Part shown: in pieces, positions 24,133 to 37,149 of the stretch
Position numbering within the stretch: the first letter of the stretch is position 1
How the letters are laid out: each line of letters starts with the position of its first letter
Origin: Datisca glomerata
Lineage: Eukaryota; Streptophyta; Magnoliopsida; Cucurbitales; Datiscaceae
DNA: 64,000 nucleotides
NCBI GenBank assembly: GCA_003255025.1
Contig: QANY01005671.1
Span: 37,468 to 101,467, forward strand
Direction of reading: 5' to 3'
Translations under genes and position numbers: made by a program
The notes under the pieces: generated by a model
What the model saw: only the letters and a program-made list of their open reading frames with translations
Database searches by the model: none
Told to the model about the DNA's origin: nothing

Positions 24133-25080
24133 CATCAGAGGCAAGAAAGGGAATGGTTAGCCTCGAGTTTTAGGCTAGAAAATTTCATTCCAGTCCTCAT
24201 CATTGGTTTCATTTTTGGGTTATTTTTGGATTTTTCAAAGCCTAGCAGAAGTCGTAATAAAAGAAGCAATTCATTGCTAGAAAAGAATCAAGACCAATCT
24301 TTGGTCTTAGATAATGGTGATCAGAAGCTTAAAATGGTTAGTTTTAATTGTAGTTTTTTCCTTTCTTTGATCCTCCTATTTTATTATTCCTTACCTTCCA
24401 TTAGTAATCATGCTTCCACTTGTCCGAAATTTACTGATGTCAAACATTGTGCTCTACAATACTTAGGTTTTGATAGTTAGGTAGGAGCTGAAGATGGGAA
24501 CTGGAAAAATAGCATCTCAATGTGCTTGCACGATATCAAAACCTCTATACGTGTTTCTTATGCCTTATTTTATCTTCATTTCTATTATAAAATGCTCATG
24601 TCCAGTGTTTTCCATATCCCCTCTTTAATGCGTAAAATTTTTATTTCTTCTCTTTGTTATGTTGCTAATCTTTTGAACCTTGCAGATGCTGCCACTGGAA
24701 TGTATGCATAACTGGTGCAAAGGTATGAATTTGCTACTTCTGTGTTTTTTCTCTCTGATTTCAACGTAATTATTTTAAGTCATCTATCATTCTGATCCAT
24801 GCATATAAAAGTGCATCCCTAATAAATGTTTCAGCCATCAACACCTTTTGGGACAGTGGGAGCAATGTGGGCAAGCCAAGATAGTTGTGACATGCAAAAA
24901 TCAACAAGAAATGTAAGCAAGTGATTTCATTTTTGAAATTGTAGTTCCACCTAAACAGTAAAACTTCATCTTAAAAAACCTGAAGCTTTTAACAAAATGC
25001 ACCATGAATGAGCTACAGGAAGCAGCTCAAACCATTGGCCTTCAAATTTTTGTTGTTGTTGATGTTGGACGAACACAGGC
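24133..25080 (+). pseudogene. PTH2: Peptidyl-tRNA hydrolase 2 pseudogene
   Basis: PTH2 releases peptides from prematurely dropped peptidyl-tRNAs; eukaryotic forms have an N-terminal membrane anchor. Exon-like blocks, in order: 24,133-24,336 (QEREWLASSFRLENF, then the anchor IPVLIIGFIFGLFLDFSKP and a polar linker); 24,476-24,529 (ELKMGTGKIASQCA, the conserved KMGKGKxAAQCAHA region); 24,686-24,722 (AATGMYA); 24,835-24,912 (LLGQWEQCGQAKIVVTCKNQ); 25,003-25,078 (ELQEAAQTIGLQIFVVVDVG, then RTQ). Introns with GT/AG borders remain, so this is a decayed genomic copy, not a retrocopy. Lesions: TAG in the QELKMG block, TAA after GMYA, and altered donors. The last exon (GS-T-LAIGP region) was not found. 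A LINE fragment lies in the upstream intron. Confidence 0.85.
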
Positions 25081-25479
25081 ATGGGCTGTATTGTATATCA
25101 GAACAAATAAAAAATGCCTTGAACTTAACTAAGTTATTGTAAATAATAAGCACAGTAATCACTTGACCTTACGGTATTCGTCTCTTGGGTAATAGATCCT
25201 TAAGTAGGTTTCTGATATAGATTTTTGAATAAGTAAATTCTTTGTAGAAGTATCTTTCTTTATTACAGGTTCATCATCTGAAATTATTAAGTGTTAGTTT
25301 GATATCAAAGTTATTAGATATATTTTCTATCTTTATACTGTTTTGTATATTTGAACTCATTGAATTAATGATAATATATTATATGACGTCTTTTGCTTTG
25401 TGGATTGAAGGAGATATTTGAATTAAGTTAATTTTTTGACATCAATTTGCATGTTTCTCATCATTATTTCTTACATTAC

Positions 25480-26075
25480 AGATATGAATTTGGTCTCCAA
25501 TTAGCATACTTTTACATCTATGACTGCACAAATTTCTTTGGCTCGGTAAAATAGGTGTAATTATGTTATGAAATTTTGTGCATAATTTCTTTCTATGGAG
25601 ATATTTTTTTGTTGAAGTATGCTGTTTTGGAGATATTTTTCTGCTGACGTATGTTATGGAGATATTTTCTAATGAAGTATGCTATTATGAAATTATGTTC
25701 TTAAATTCTGTGGAGATATTTTTCTGTTGATGTGCTTGGAAATGATGATTCTGAAGATATAAGGGAGTTTGAGGATAAATTTTCAGTAATTTGTTTTGGT
25801 TTCCCTCCATTGTTTTTTGGAGGTTCTATGGCTTTAAAGTCTAATTTCTCAAATAAAGTGGTATGTACAATAGGCCAAAAGAGTGTTTATTATGTTACTC
25901 TATTTTACTCTACTTTTTAAAGTATGATATGTAGATGTTTGCTTGTTTGCAGGTATCTAAAACTCTCCAGAATTGTTGTTTTGAAGCAGCGGAACAACTA
26001 CCGTATCAGCCCTTGATGTCTGACTTTCTTTTGGCCTATTTTACTTCATCAAGTTATATGGTTTTATGAAAATCT
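25480..26075 (+). other. Unidentified exon-like segments
   Basis: Three stretches look protein-like: YEFGLQLAYFYIYDCTNFFG (25,484-25,545); an open frame at 25,732-25,865 (NDDSEDIREFEDKFSVICFG, then FPPLFFGGSMALKS) ending at a possible GTATGT donor; and VSKTLQNCCFEAAEQLPYQP (25,953-26,012) after a GCAG acceptor. I do not recognise the protein. They may be remnants of a gene neighbouring PTH2, or chance frames. Confidence 0.3.
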
Positions 26076-26534
26076 TTTTATATTTTTCATTTATTGGAAC
26101 AAGTTTGCTTGTATATTTTAAGGATAAGTTAATTAGTTTTCAAGTTAGATTTATTTATAAGTTGATCAAATGAATGATGCAAAACTTTGTTGAAATTATT
26201 AAATGTTAATATTGTCAATTATTATATTGGTGCCCTTTATGTTACTTAACATTATCCTTTTGAAAGTGTTTAATATGAATACTTGACTATAACAATGAAC
26301 ATTATGGTATTTCACTTTATAGGATACAAAATACCGCTGAATGTTATCACAAGTATTAAAAATACATGTTGAATACATTCAACAGGGCCCCGATAACCTT
26401 ATTAAACAACGTTCTATAGGAGTAAAAAAAATCCTGTAAAAAGTGAGATACTACAGGGGTCTTCACATGAGGCGTTCCGCCTCGTAAAAAATACTGACTT
26501 TAAATATGAGGGGCTGTCACGGGGATATCTGCCT
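26076..26534. other. AT-rich spacer, no gene seen
   Basis: No coding or repeat family recognised. It contains a locally GC-richer block at 26,385-26,540 adjoining the end of the LINE ORF1. Confidence 0.4.
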
Positions 26535-28490
26535 CTTATAGAATGCAATATTTCTTGTTGTGCTTGGAGTTACTCTTCTTTGCTTTTTTGCCCTTCTTCT
26601 TAGAATGATTTGAGAGAGTTTGAGCCAAGGCAAGGGTAATCTTCTCTTGAATCTAGACCAGAGCATCCAAATTATCCTCATTATTTTCATCAACTAAAGA
26701 TTGTTCCTCATTGATTTTAGTATCATCTCTAAGAGCATCAAAAGCATTCTAGAAAGGTATCCTCCTAAGCAGAGCTAGATCCTGTGGAATCAAAGGTTCA
26801 TGTTGGGGTAAGGTATCCTTGTCTTTCTAAATGTCAATAACTTGCTCAATTTGTTGAACTTGACTAGTATCATCACAAGCTTTGTCCTACTAACAGGAAT
26901 CCACTATTGTTTAGGCTTAGTATAAGGTTTGAGTTGTTGACTTGGTCTAGTCTGAGTCTTAATAGTGGCATAATCATGGCCGAACACTTTGCACTTCATG
27001 TAATTCCTTGGTATACCCTGATACTCCACTCTAATCTGGATGTTCCTGCTGCTAGGAAGTTTAACGTCAACATATTCCAAAACTTCAGCCCTCACATCCA
27101 CTTCCACACAAATCCTGACAAAGGAGATCCTAGTGCAATTATCTATTATAGAGTCTGAAAATAGGGGAACTCCTACAACACTAGCAATTCTATTCAACCC
27201 TTCTCCATTCCAAAGCTCCAAATGCACATCTCAAAACTTAATCCATACTAGAACAGACTGAAGGGCATATTTGGAGAGCTTCATGTTCTCCTGCCAGGCT
27301 TTAAGCAACACTGGTCTATCCACTAGATACCAGGGACGTTCATCTAGAATACAATCTATCTACTCAATAGAGGAAAACTTAAAGAACAAACACCCACTAT
27401 TTGATGCAAGCACCTGTATCAACCCTCTTCTTTCCCAAAAATTGAAAGTAGCATGGTGAACCATGGAAAAATGGGGTTTCTTGTCTATGAATTGACCAGC
27501 TATGCAAGCTTCCCAGCTTTTCTTGCCTCTGATCACTACCTCCTCAGGGATCTCAATCTAACATTCTTTCATGTCATTATAGGTTCCACAAAAGCAAATG
27601 GCATCTTATTTGCTGCTCTTCCCTTGACATTCTCAGCCCATGAATGCTTGAGAGGAGGAGCATGCTCACTAATGGTTTTGTCATTACCAATATGAGATGG
27701 ACCAGCCTCACAAACATCATTTCTATTAGGACAATCGTCTAACTAGTCTAATGAATTTTCATTATTTTCATTATTGTTCACCCGAATAGACCCATTTTGG
27801 TTAACTTTCCTAACAAGATTCGAGTACACCTTGTTAGCATTGAGATGAGTGTTGAAGTGGTAGGTAGGCAAGGAGTGCTAACAAGGACATTGCCCTTACC
27901 TTTATCCTTGCATGAGGCCATGAGTTGGACCCCTTGACATCCTTCCCTAGGTAATAAAGAAGGTTAATTTTCTAAAAAAATGATGTTATAGGAGTGACAT
28001 CACTATTCTTTTCTCTTTCTCCACCAAAAACCACCATGGGAGTGGCTTCCTTAGCACCTACAACTTTCATGCTCATCATAAACTTGGATCTCTAAAGTCT
28101 TGCTACCTCATGAATCATGTGCTCCTTTGATCCCAAAACATTTGGAATGGTATTTGGAGTTTGGTCCTAAAGAAGGTTCATCAAAGAAGCAACAATTTCT
28201 TTTCTGGCACCTCTGTCAACTTGTACACTTCACTGGCTTCCAAAAGGGGCGTAACAGCTACCTCCCGGGGCTTATCAAGACTCAAGCTTACTTTTTCAAT
28301 CCCAGTACTAGAAACACCAGTAAGATCCTCAATACCAAGATGTTGTGTTGAGGACTCCATTTAATCCTCATACCCTTTAATTCACTACCAAACATATCAT
28401 CAAAATCATCCCTACCCTCATCACTTGGTTACCCACTTCAGCCATAAGTTTCCTCCCAAGAGGGAGGAAGAACATACTCTGGATCACAAA
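26535..28490 (-). mobile_element. LINE ORF1 (DUF4283-type), minus strand
   Basis: The minus strand encodes the RNA-binding ORF1 of a plant L1-type LINE. The start region is near 28,450 (MAEVG). The middle is at 26,904-27,227 with MHLELWNGEGLNRIASVVG, PLFSDSI and the zinc-knuckle-like VEYQGIPRNYMKCKVFGHDY. The C-terminus, near 26,550-26,720, is acidic then lysine-rich (SLVDENNEDNLDAL, HSKKKGKKAKKSNSKHNKKY). Several frameshifts and stops are present. The ORF1 of these elements coats LINE RNA. It could belong to the same insertion as the ORF2 at 18.6-22.0 kb, with the PTH2 segment between, or be a separate truncated copy. Confidence 0.75.
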
Positions 28491-28637
28491 AAACTAGAGA
28501 GAGAAGCTTTCACTTTAGAGAGTACAGAATGGTCAGTGAATCTGTTGATAATGAGATAATAATAATCATTTAGTTATTATAATTATATTCTCATTTTTAT
28601 GTATAAATTTTAAGACTAATTGTAAGCGAAAAAAATA

Positions 28638-28929
28638 ACCTTATATTATTTTAGTTAATATTTTTTTATCATTTTTACGTATACACTAATCTCATGAAAA
28701 TAATAGTGAAAAAACAAAATTTCATCGATTAAAAGAATAAAAATAATCTATATGTATAATTACTTATCTTATCTTGTCTTGTTACCTTATATTACTTTAG
28801 TTAATATTTTTTTATCATTTTTACGTATACACTAATCTCATGAAAATAATAGTGAAAAAAATAAAATTTCATCGATTAAAAGAATAAAAACAATCTATAT
28901 GTATAATTACTTATCTTATCTTGCCTTAT
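28638..28929. repeat. 146-bp tandem duplication
   Basis: The segment beginning ACCTTATATTA at 28,638 repeats at 28,784 with only scattered differences, and both copies end CTTATCTTATCTTG. It is AT-rich and non-coding. Confidence 0.9.
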
Positions 28930-30780
28930 TATTGATCCATGTGAGTAAAACTACTTTTGTACAACTTTATCGTCACATTATTATTAAATTTTCTAAATTA
29001 TCTTTAACTTAGTAGCAAATGACAATATATTGATTAAGTTGTTAATTAATTTATTAATGGACATTCTTTCTATTTCAAGTTAGATACTTAATTAATCTAT
29101 TTTCATTATATTTTAGAATAGAAATTATGATTAATATAAGTTATAATTATTTGTAACAATACAACACATAATATATAACAACGATGCATAGTGAATGTAA
29201 GAAAAATAATTTAAATATTTTTAATAAAATAGGAAAATAATTTACAATTCAATTGAGTAAGATGCATTGATTTACATATTAGACAAACTTCATATACATT
29301 TTTAAAATTAAGCTCACAATGAAAAAAGTATATATGAAGAAAAAATAAGCTTATATATGATAATAATATTTATAAAATTTATATTCACATGCAACACACA
29401 TCTTAAAATTAATATTTATTAACATGGGACATGAGGGCTTGGCCTTAGGGGTATCATCTTAAATTAAGATGTCCTTGGTTTTAGTATGATTCTTTTACTT
29501 TCTGGTAGTGTATTTTTTTGTGTTAAATCACTCAAATACTTTTAAATTTTCACAAGATAGACATTTTATTTCATGAATGATGAATTTATTAATTCCATAT
29601 TGTACTTTTCATAATCTCATGAATTTGTCCAATTGATAAGGGAGATGAGATATTCTATTCTCTTATCTTTCCGATTAGTTTTCAAAAGAGACACCATCAA
29701 AGGTAACTAAATAATTCTTGCTTCTTCCATTTCTTTTCCTTTTCGCCGATCGTCTTTCTTTTTCTTTTGCCTAGCAAAGCTTACCCATCTCAACTTATCC
29801 AAGAGTCTTCTTAGATTGACTGCTCGTCTGCTTCGCTATGGCTGACAACGACATCTCCAAGCTTCCCATCGCTAACCCAACAATCAGAGAATCATTCATT
29901 GTAATGATAATAGTTGCATCTTGTTGATTTCGATTCCTTCATCCTGATTTTGACATGGCGATTTCACAATCCTCACCAAGTTATAGGAGATCAGATCAAA
30001 GAAGAAGAAATGGAAATGTGTTAAAATTTGGTGGTATTCACATTCGTTAGAGATTTTGTTTCATATTTACTGAAGATATCATAGAAAAAGATATTGCAAT
30101 AATAATTGCTTTTGTATAAATACTATCTTGAATAGAAAAATTAAAGTTCTTAAAGTGTCTATAAATATAAGGTATAAGTGATGAGTTCAATGACTTTGCT
30201 TCGTAAAGAGTGAAATGTAGCTCTACCCTAAGGGAGCATTTCGTGATGAGGAGATTCTGCTATAAAAGATAGATGATAGGCTTAAAATGAGAAGAAGACT
30301 CTATCTCAGGAGGAAAAAACTTAATATATTGAGAGGTTTAGTAAGAAGACTTCACTCATGCTGAAAATGATTTTCAAGCTAATAAATTGACTATATTCCG
30401 ATTAAGGAATGATGACATTTGCCTAAGCTAGTTAAACTTATGGTTACCAAATATCATGGAGACATTGACCATGCGTGAAAGATCAATGTCATCACGAGAT
30501 ATGATTTGCGGTTTGGTGCATTGAGTTTAGATGTGGATGTAATGGTATTTGAGTTTGGTGGTTGTGTCATTAGCTGAATTATGTTAAAAATATCATTTTG
30601 TTGATTTATTTATGAAGCTTCCGTTAAAAAAAATTGTATGGAAAATCAATGTGAAAAATTGTCTCAATCTTATTAGTCCCCAATTTTCAGTTTCAAATCT
30701 CACCCTTTCCTAGTAAGGAAAAGAAGAAAAAGAGATTTTATTTTTGGTCTCCCTGCTATCACAAACTTCTAACTCCACGG
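28930..30780. other. AT-rich intergenic, no gene recognised
   Basis: Long AT-rich stretch without a recognisable domain on either strand. A short frame MADNDISKLPIANPTIRES at 29,838 and a second MAISQSSPSYRRSDQ at 29,955 follow a CT-rich leader-like block (29,700-29,830). They match no family I know. Confidence 0.4.
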
Positions 30781-30785
30781 CTAGC

Positions 30786-32140
<1,355 letters not shown>

Positions 32141-32149
32141 ACAAGTTCC

Positions 32150-32465
32150 ATTGCGCAATAGTGGTGTTAAGGCTAGAGTTTGCACATCTTTTGAATGACG
32201 TGAATCTTGCGTGAAGATTCTTTAGATGCCGGTATTACATGGTAAGTCCATATTAGTTTGAGAATAACACTAATTTTCTTAGTATTTATTATATTCAGTC
32301 TAGAGTAATGCTATAGTTTTGGTTTTTACATCCAATTGATCATGTATATGAGTTCTTTGAATGGCTTGATCCGCCATCGAGAACAAATATGATTATTGTA
32401 ATTGATGCTTTGAAAGACAGATTGGAGACCACATTTGTGCTCAATGAAAGATTAAGTCATTAAAA
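32150..32465 (+). pseudogene. GRF zinc-finger protein fragment
   Basis: The first block (about 32,155-32,241) reads NSGVKARVCTSF and, after a frameshift, RFFRCRYYM, then GTAAGT at 32,242. This resembles the C-x-CG-x2-A-x2-TS...RRF-x-C core of plant GRF zinc fingers. After an intron-like gap, a second block (32,346-32,460) reads VYEFFEWLDPPSRTNMIIVI and DALKDRLETTF, matching the FFEWxD continuation and coiled-coil tail of small plant GRF proteins. An in-frame stop and shift show it is broken. These domains are common in transposon-associated plant families, so it could be element-borne. Confidence 0.55.
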
Positions 32466-33154
32466 GAACCATTCTAAATTTATAACATAATCAAGTCAAG
32501 TAAAAAATGACAAAAAGGACAAGATTAAAGGGGTGAGTGAAGAAACGTTTGGCGGCAATAATCTTTGGCAAAAATGGTTGGAATTGGGGTTCTCAATGGG
32601 CTAGGGCCAGGGGCGGGGCCGTTCCCCCATCTCATCTCCACTTCAATATGTCAGTTTCATCCACATCTCATTCTTTATTTAAAGTGACACAGGGCGAGGG
32701 TGGAGAATCTCCATTAGGATCAGGGTACCCACACGTCCCCGTCCCTTCTTTTATGCTTGAATAATATTTAGAATTTCTCAAGGGGTCGACCTAACATGGT
32801 GGCATGGGTGAAGAAGATGTCAATGTATGGAGAGAGAATGATGGCAGTAAAAACAATGAAGGTTATTTAGAAGAAAACTAACATGAAAAATGTCTTATTG
32901 GATGACTAAATTAATGAGTGTACTGAGGGAAATTAAAAATAATTATTGCTAGGGTGGGGTTGCAATATAGAGTTATACTTACGGTACAATTTAAATATTT
33001 TTAAAAAATGTATGAAAATTAGTGGGGCTGGAATGGGGCAATGATGTGGCAGGGACTGTGATATCCATCCCAACTCCATTTGATACAATAAAACATGCCA
33101 ACAACGACATTTTTTTTGCCCATGATTTTAAATTATTCACCAAAGCTATTACAT
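32466..33154. other. No gene recognised
   Basis: A locally GC-richer block at 32,585-32,760 gives a 75-residue open frame without family signature. The rest is AT-rich. It ends at the presumed left end of the CACTA element. Confidence 0.4.
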
Positions 33155-33639
33155 CACTTAGAAATCAGTTGCTATAGCTGCAGTCGCAGTACTTGTTGAG
33201 ATGATTTATTTTGTTATAGCGACAGTTACAATAAGTAGTTATTGATGACTATAGTGATAGTTTCATTTAACCAGCTGAAAAATACCAATTTAGTAGCCTC
33301 TGGTGGTGGCTTTTAATAGTTACAAACTACCTTAAGGCCTTTACAAACTGCCAACCATCGAAACATAAGACTTTACAAACTGCCATTTGTTTTGCCAACT
33401 ATTTCCAAATATTTTTGCATATATAATCACTTTAACAATTATATCCACAACAGACACAATAATATTCATCCTAAACATGTATAGTGTACATAAATGATCA
33501 GATGTTGACCCATGAGTACAATAAGATATTCAAAATTTTAGACTACATATTACCCAAAGTATTCAAATTATAAAAATATATATAATAGCAAAATATTTGA
33601 CAAGTATCAAATATTGTTCAAGGCATAAACCCTACATTC

Positions 33640-33860
33640 TCTGAGAGTCCTGCATAACTAAGTTTAATTAAGCACGCGTCTCTAAGAATTCAGCTACCAA
33701 CTTAGATACTCATGCACATCGAGCCTCTAACTCAGGTACTCGTTCACATTGAGCCTCTAGCTAGGACACTCATTTTCACTAAGTCTCAACCTTTGCTGTT
33801 AAACGGGAAGCATCTTGCATGGAAGATTCCCATTACGTGGATGGACACAGATATGCCACT
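33640..33860 (-). pseudogene. CACTA second-gene coiled-coil fragment
   Basis: The minus strand reads SRLTAKVET, then LEAQCERVPELEARCA and VSKLVAEFLETRA, with leucines at heptad spacing and three imperfect LEA(Q/R)C repeats. This fits the C-terminal coiled coil of the TnpA/PTTA-like protein encoded beside TNP2 in plant CACTA elements. Stops are present. Confidence 0.5.
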
Positions 33861-34230
33861 GGGATAGTCCTATTTCACAAAATATTTAATAGCTTTACAA
33901 TAATTAAATGAAACAAACCTTCTATTTACATATGTGTTTCATGATGTATATTCTTGTACATCTTAATACGTCATGTATTTGATAAGTTACTACTATATTT
34001 TTATCACTAAAAATATAAAAAGACACATTTTTATGAAACATTCAATGTAATCATATAATTCAGAAATATTGTTATCATGATCATTATTGTAACTATATGC
34101 CATTCTTCAAAAGCCAAACCATCAACAGTCACTCAAACTAAGTTCAAATCTTCTAGACTTTTTTCATTGAGAACTACATCGTTATGATGAATTATGGTGT
34201 CTCTTTCCAACTCTAATACTTCTATGGCAT

Positions 34231-34360
34231 ACAAATCTCAAGGTTTTATATAGGACAACTATACAAATCTCAAGGTTTTATATAGGACAACTATACAAAG
34301 ACAACTATACAAATCTCAAGGTTTTATATAGGACAACTATACAAATCTCAAGGTTTTGTA
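34231..34360. repeat. 32-bp tandem repeat, four copies
   Basis: Units begin ACAAATCTCAAGGTTTTATA at 34,231, 34,263, 34,309 and 34,341. The gap between units 2 and 3 holds an extra 14 bp (ACAAAGACAACTAT). It lies between the transposase C-terminus and the coiled-coil block of the CACTA element. Confidence 0.9.
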
Positions 34361-34467
34361 TCATCAACGTAATATACCAAATCCGCTTGCGTTACAAAGA
34401 TAAATGGTGTCTGCTTCAAATGCTCTCCGGTAAGAGATAAATGTGAAAAAATAACAAGTGTAAACCT

Positions 34468-35950
34468 CTATCGATCAGTCTTTACCCCAACATCGTTGGT
34501 ATGGTCGATCCGATCACATTTGATTAAAATCACTTTGTATTCCTCATTCATCTCAATGATATCTTTAAGAATCTCATAGTAAATCAACTCTCTATCTTTC
34601 GCATTTACATAACTTGTTATCTTTGATGGTACCATGACTCTACTATTTTGAAACATATAAAGGCTATGACTTTCCTTTGTACGAAAGACAAATCCATTAA
34701 CATTGTCCATCATACTTTTTCACCAAACTACTTGAACCTCGAGCTAGCAATCTGAGCTTTTCTGAAGCATTTTTTCCCATTTTATTTATCCATTCATAAA
34801 AAGATAATATTCAACATCTATTGAATTATATACAAATGAATCATTTAAGTACATCTACTGAACTTACTTTAGATGTAAACAATCCAAAAATTCGTCATGA
34901 AGTTGGCGTTTGACTTCAACGTGAGAAGGTCGATGACTACAGTGTAGTATTATTTACACACTGAAGTGATAACCTAAGAAAAGGATGTAATAAAGTATCC
35001 AAGTTGTATATTTAATACTAAAAAAATGGTCCACCCACTCACAATTAAACAACATAAATTGATGTGCTCGTGTCAATGTGAGGCTACGAAGTTCATCATT
35101 TATTGCGTTCTTCGTTGGTCGACCTAAAATACGAAAGTAGCACTCTGTTTACACTCCATCTAAATGCCTTACACAAAATGTTGTAAACTCATTCATAATG
35201 AAAGCCTAAGCAATTGAACCTTCTTGATGAGCTTTATTGTGCCCAAAAGCTTTTAGTTCACCCAAATACCTACCTAGAATACAAACAACCTATACTAAGC
35301 AAATCATTACGCAAAACCATAACTAAATAGTAAAATATATTACGTTAATCTTACCTTGCAATAGGGTACATCCATCTATATTGGACAAGTCCTGCAATTT
35401 TCACCTTACAAGCCAAATGAACTACCAATCGAGCCGTGATGGAGAAAAATGTTGGCGGAAATCTAATTTTCATTTGACAATGTATGTCGATAATACATGT
35501 TTGAAGTTTATCAATCATGTCCTCTTCGAACATCGTCGAGCATAGTTCTTTCAAGAACCACTCAATTCAAATAATATCGAATTTACATTTTTTTATTGTA
35601 CCATCTTAGTGTGATCAATATAAAATGCTCAATGATTATGTGAGAATCATGACTTTTAAGAGTTTAAATTTTGTGATTCTTTGTATCAATACAACGAGAC
35701 ATATTTGAGGCATATATGTCTGAAGGTCAAATGCTTTTCAATACTTTGCAAAATGTATTTTTCTATTCGACTGACATTGTAAGGATGCAGACGGTAATGC
35801 TAGACTTCTATTTTTTTATCGACTTTCAGATGAATACAGTGTATTACATTCAGGTTGTAAAGGCCTAGACGTGCATTTAAATTAGCTTTCAACTTTCCAA
35901 TAATGTAATTTCATGATTTGTTTTGACATATATCACATCAAGACTTTTGA
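34468..35950 (-). pseudogene. CACTA TNP2 transposase, C-terminal half
   Basis: Reading right to left on the minus strand: a damaged block up to 35,950 (LYNLNVIHCIHLKVDKK, YILQSIEKHLTFRHICLKY); the DUF4218-type domain at 35,554-35,351 (KELCSTMFEEDMIDKLQTCI, FPPTFFSITARLVVHLACKV, GLVQYRWMYPIAR); and a DUF4216-type end at 34,713-34,468 (ELIYYEILKDIIEMNEEYKV, then ILIKCD). It is the middle and end of the En/Spm-type transposase, with stops between blocks. Confidence 0.85.
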
Positions 35951-37149
35951 TGTATAAGATTAATCTCCCAATAAGATGTATAACTCGTAAAAGTGATTGA
36001 CTATTCATCAAAACTATTATAGTTTGAATACTCATAAGTCTGATACCATGATAAATCTTCTTGGTCCTAAGAAGACTTTAATTTGGATTGTAATGTAGGT
36101 TAGGGTTTATAGGATGTCTAAAGAAATGATATTAAAGGCTCAAAACTAATATGAAAATGGTATGTCTAAGCAAATGAGCACCGTTGAGAGTTTTTCCCAA
36201 TAAAGACTATCCTAGAGTGGGCTTTGACATTTTGTTTTGAGAAACTTAAATAGTATAGGAGTTGCAGAAGGACTTTTTTATAACAACAACTATCCCAAGT
36301 TTGGAAAAATGCAATTAGATATTTTTTGAACAAAATTTACCCTAATGTTCTAGCGCACTCTTAAAAATGTCATAGGGATCATTTTCAATACCATTTTCCT
36401 TTTCAATTGATTTTTTTCCTATGTCTTTTGCTTTTGCCCCAATTTAAAATACTTTTCAACTTATGCAACATGTACTTGGATAAAATAATCCATTTTGTAA
36501 TGATTTTTTCACTGTAGGGAGTGATCATTGAGTGGGTTTCATGAAGCAAATATTTTTTTAGGCTCAATTGGGACTTAAGAGATATAAGTGTTTGGAATAG
36601 CAAAAAAAAAGCCTCTCCATAATTTCCAATCAGATGTAAATTCAATAAAAATATAACCTCAATTGAGAATAATATCTATTTTGTAATATCTTCATTTACC
36701 AAGAATGAGATTGTCGAAGCTCTAAATGAGATTGCTTATATTTTACTAGCTTCAAAATTACAATTCCTAATTTTGGGTCGGATTATTCGGTGAAAGGAAA
36801 GAAATGAGAGAGATGTAAGAATATGCAATCAATGAACATAAAATTGGAATGCATTTATAACTTTGAAATGAACAGAAACTCAAATCGAACAAAACTAGAA
36901 TGGAACCTATGAAAGGACTCAAAAATAGATGCAACGTGATAAGAAATAAGTGCACAACACAATTTTTATTCCATATATTGGGCACATTCTTTAGGAATTT
37001 GACGTTAGCTCGTCATTATTAAAAATCCCTAAATTGCACTAGCAACTCAGTGACATCCCAATTATTAAACTCAACGAAAGCATCAGTGTACTACAACTAT
37101 AAAAAAATTCACCACATCAAAGTTGTTCCATTATCATGAAGAAAGATGC

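Noticed and set aside
29838..29900. Short frame MADNDISKLPIANPTIRES after a CT-rich leader
   Set aside because: It could be the start of a real gene, but no continuation or family was recognisable within the next kilobase.
32537..32764. 75-residue open frame in a GC-richer block
   Set aside because: No recognisable domain, no splice or promoter context; the frame is open probably because of base composition.
34231..34360. CRISPR-like repeat array
   Set aside because: Four direct 32-bp units with no unique spacers of regular length, in a plant genome; an ordinary tandem repeat.
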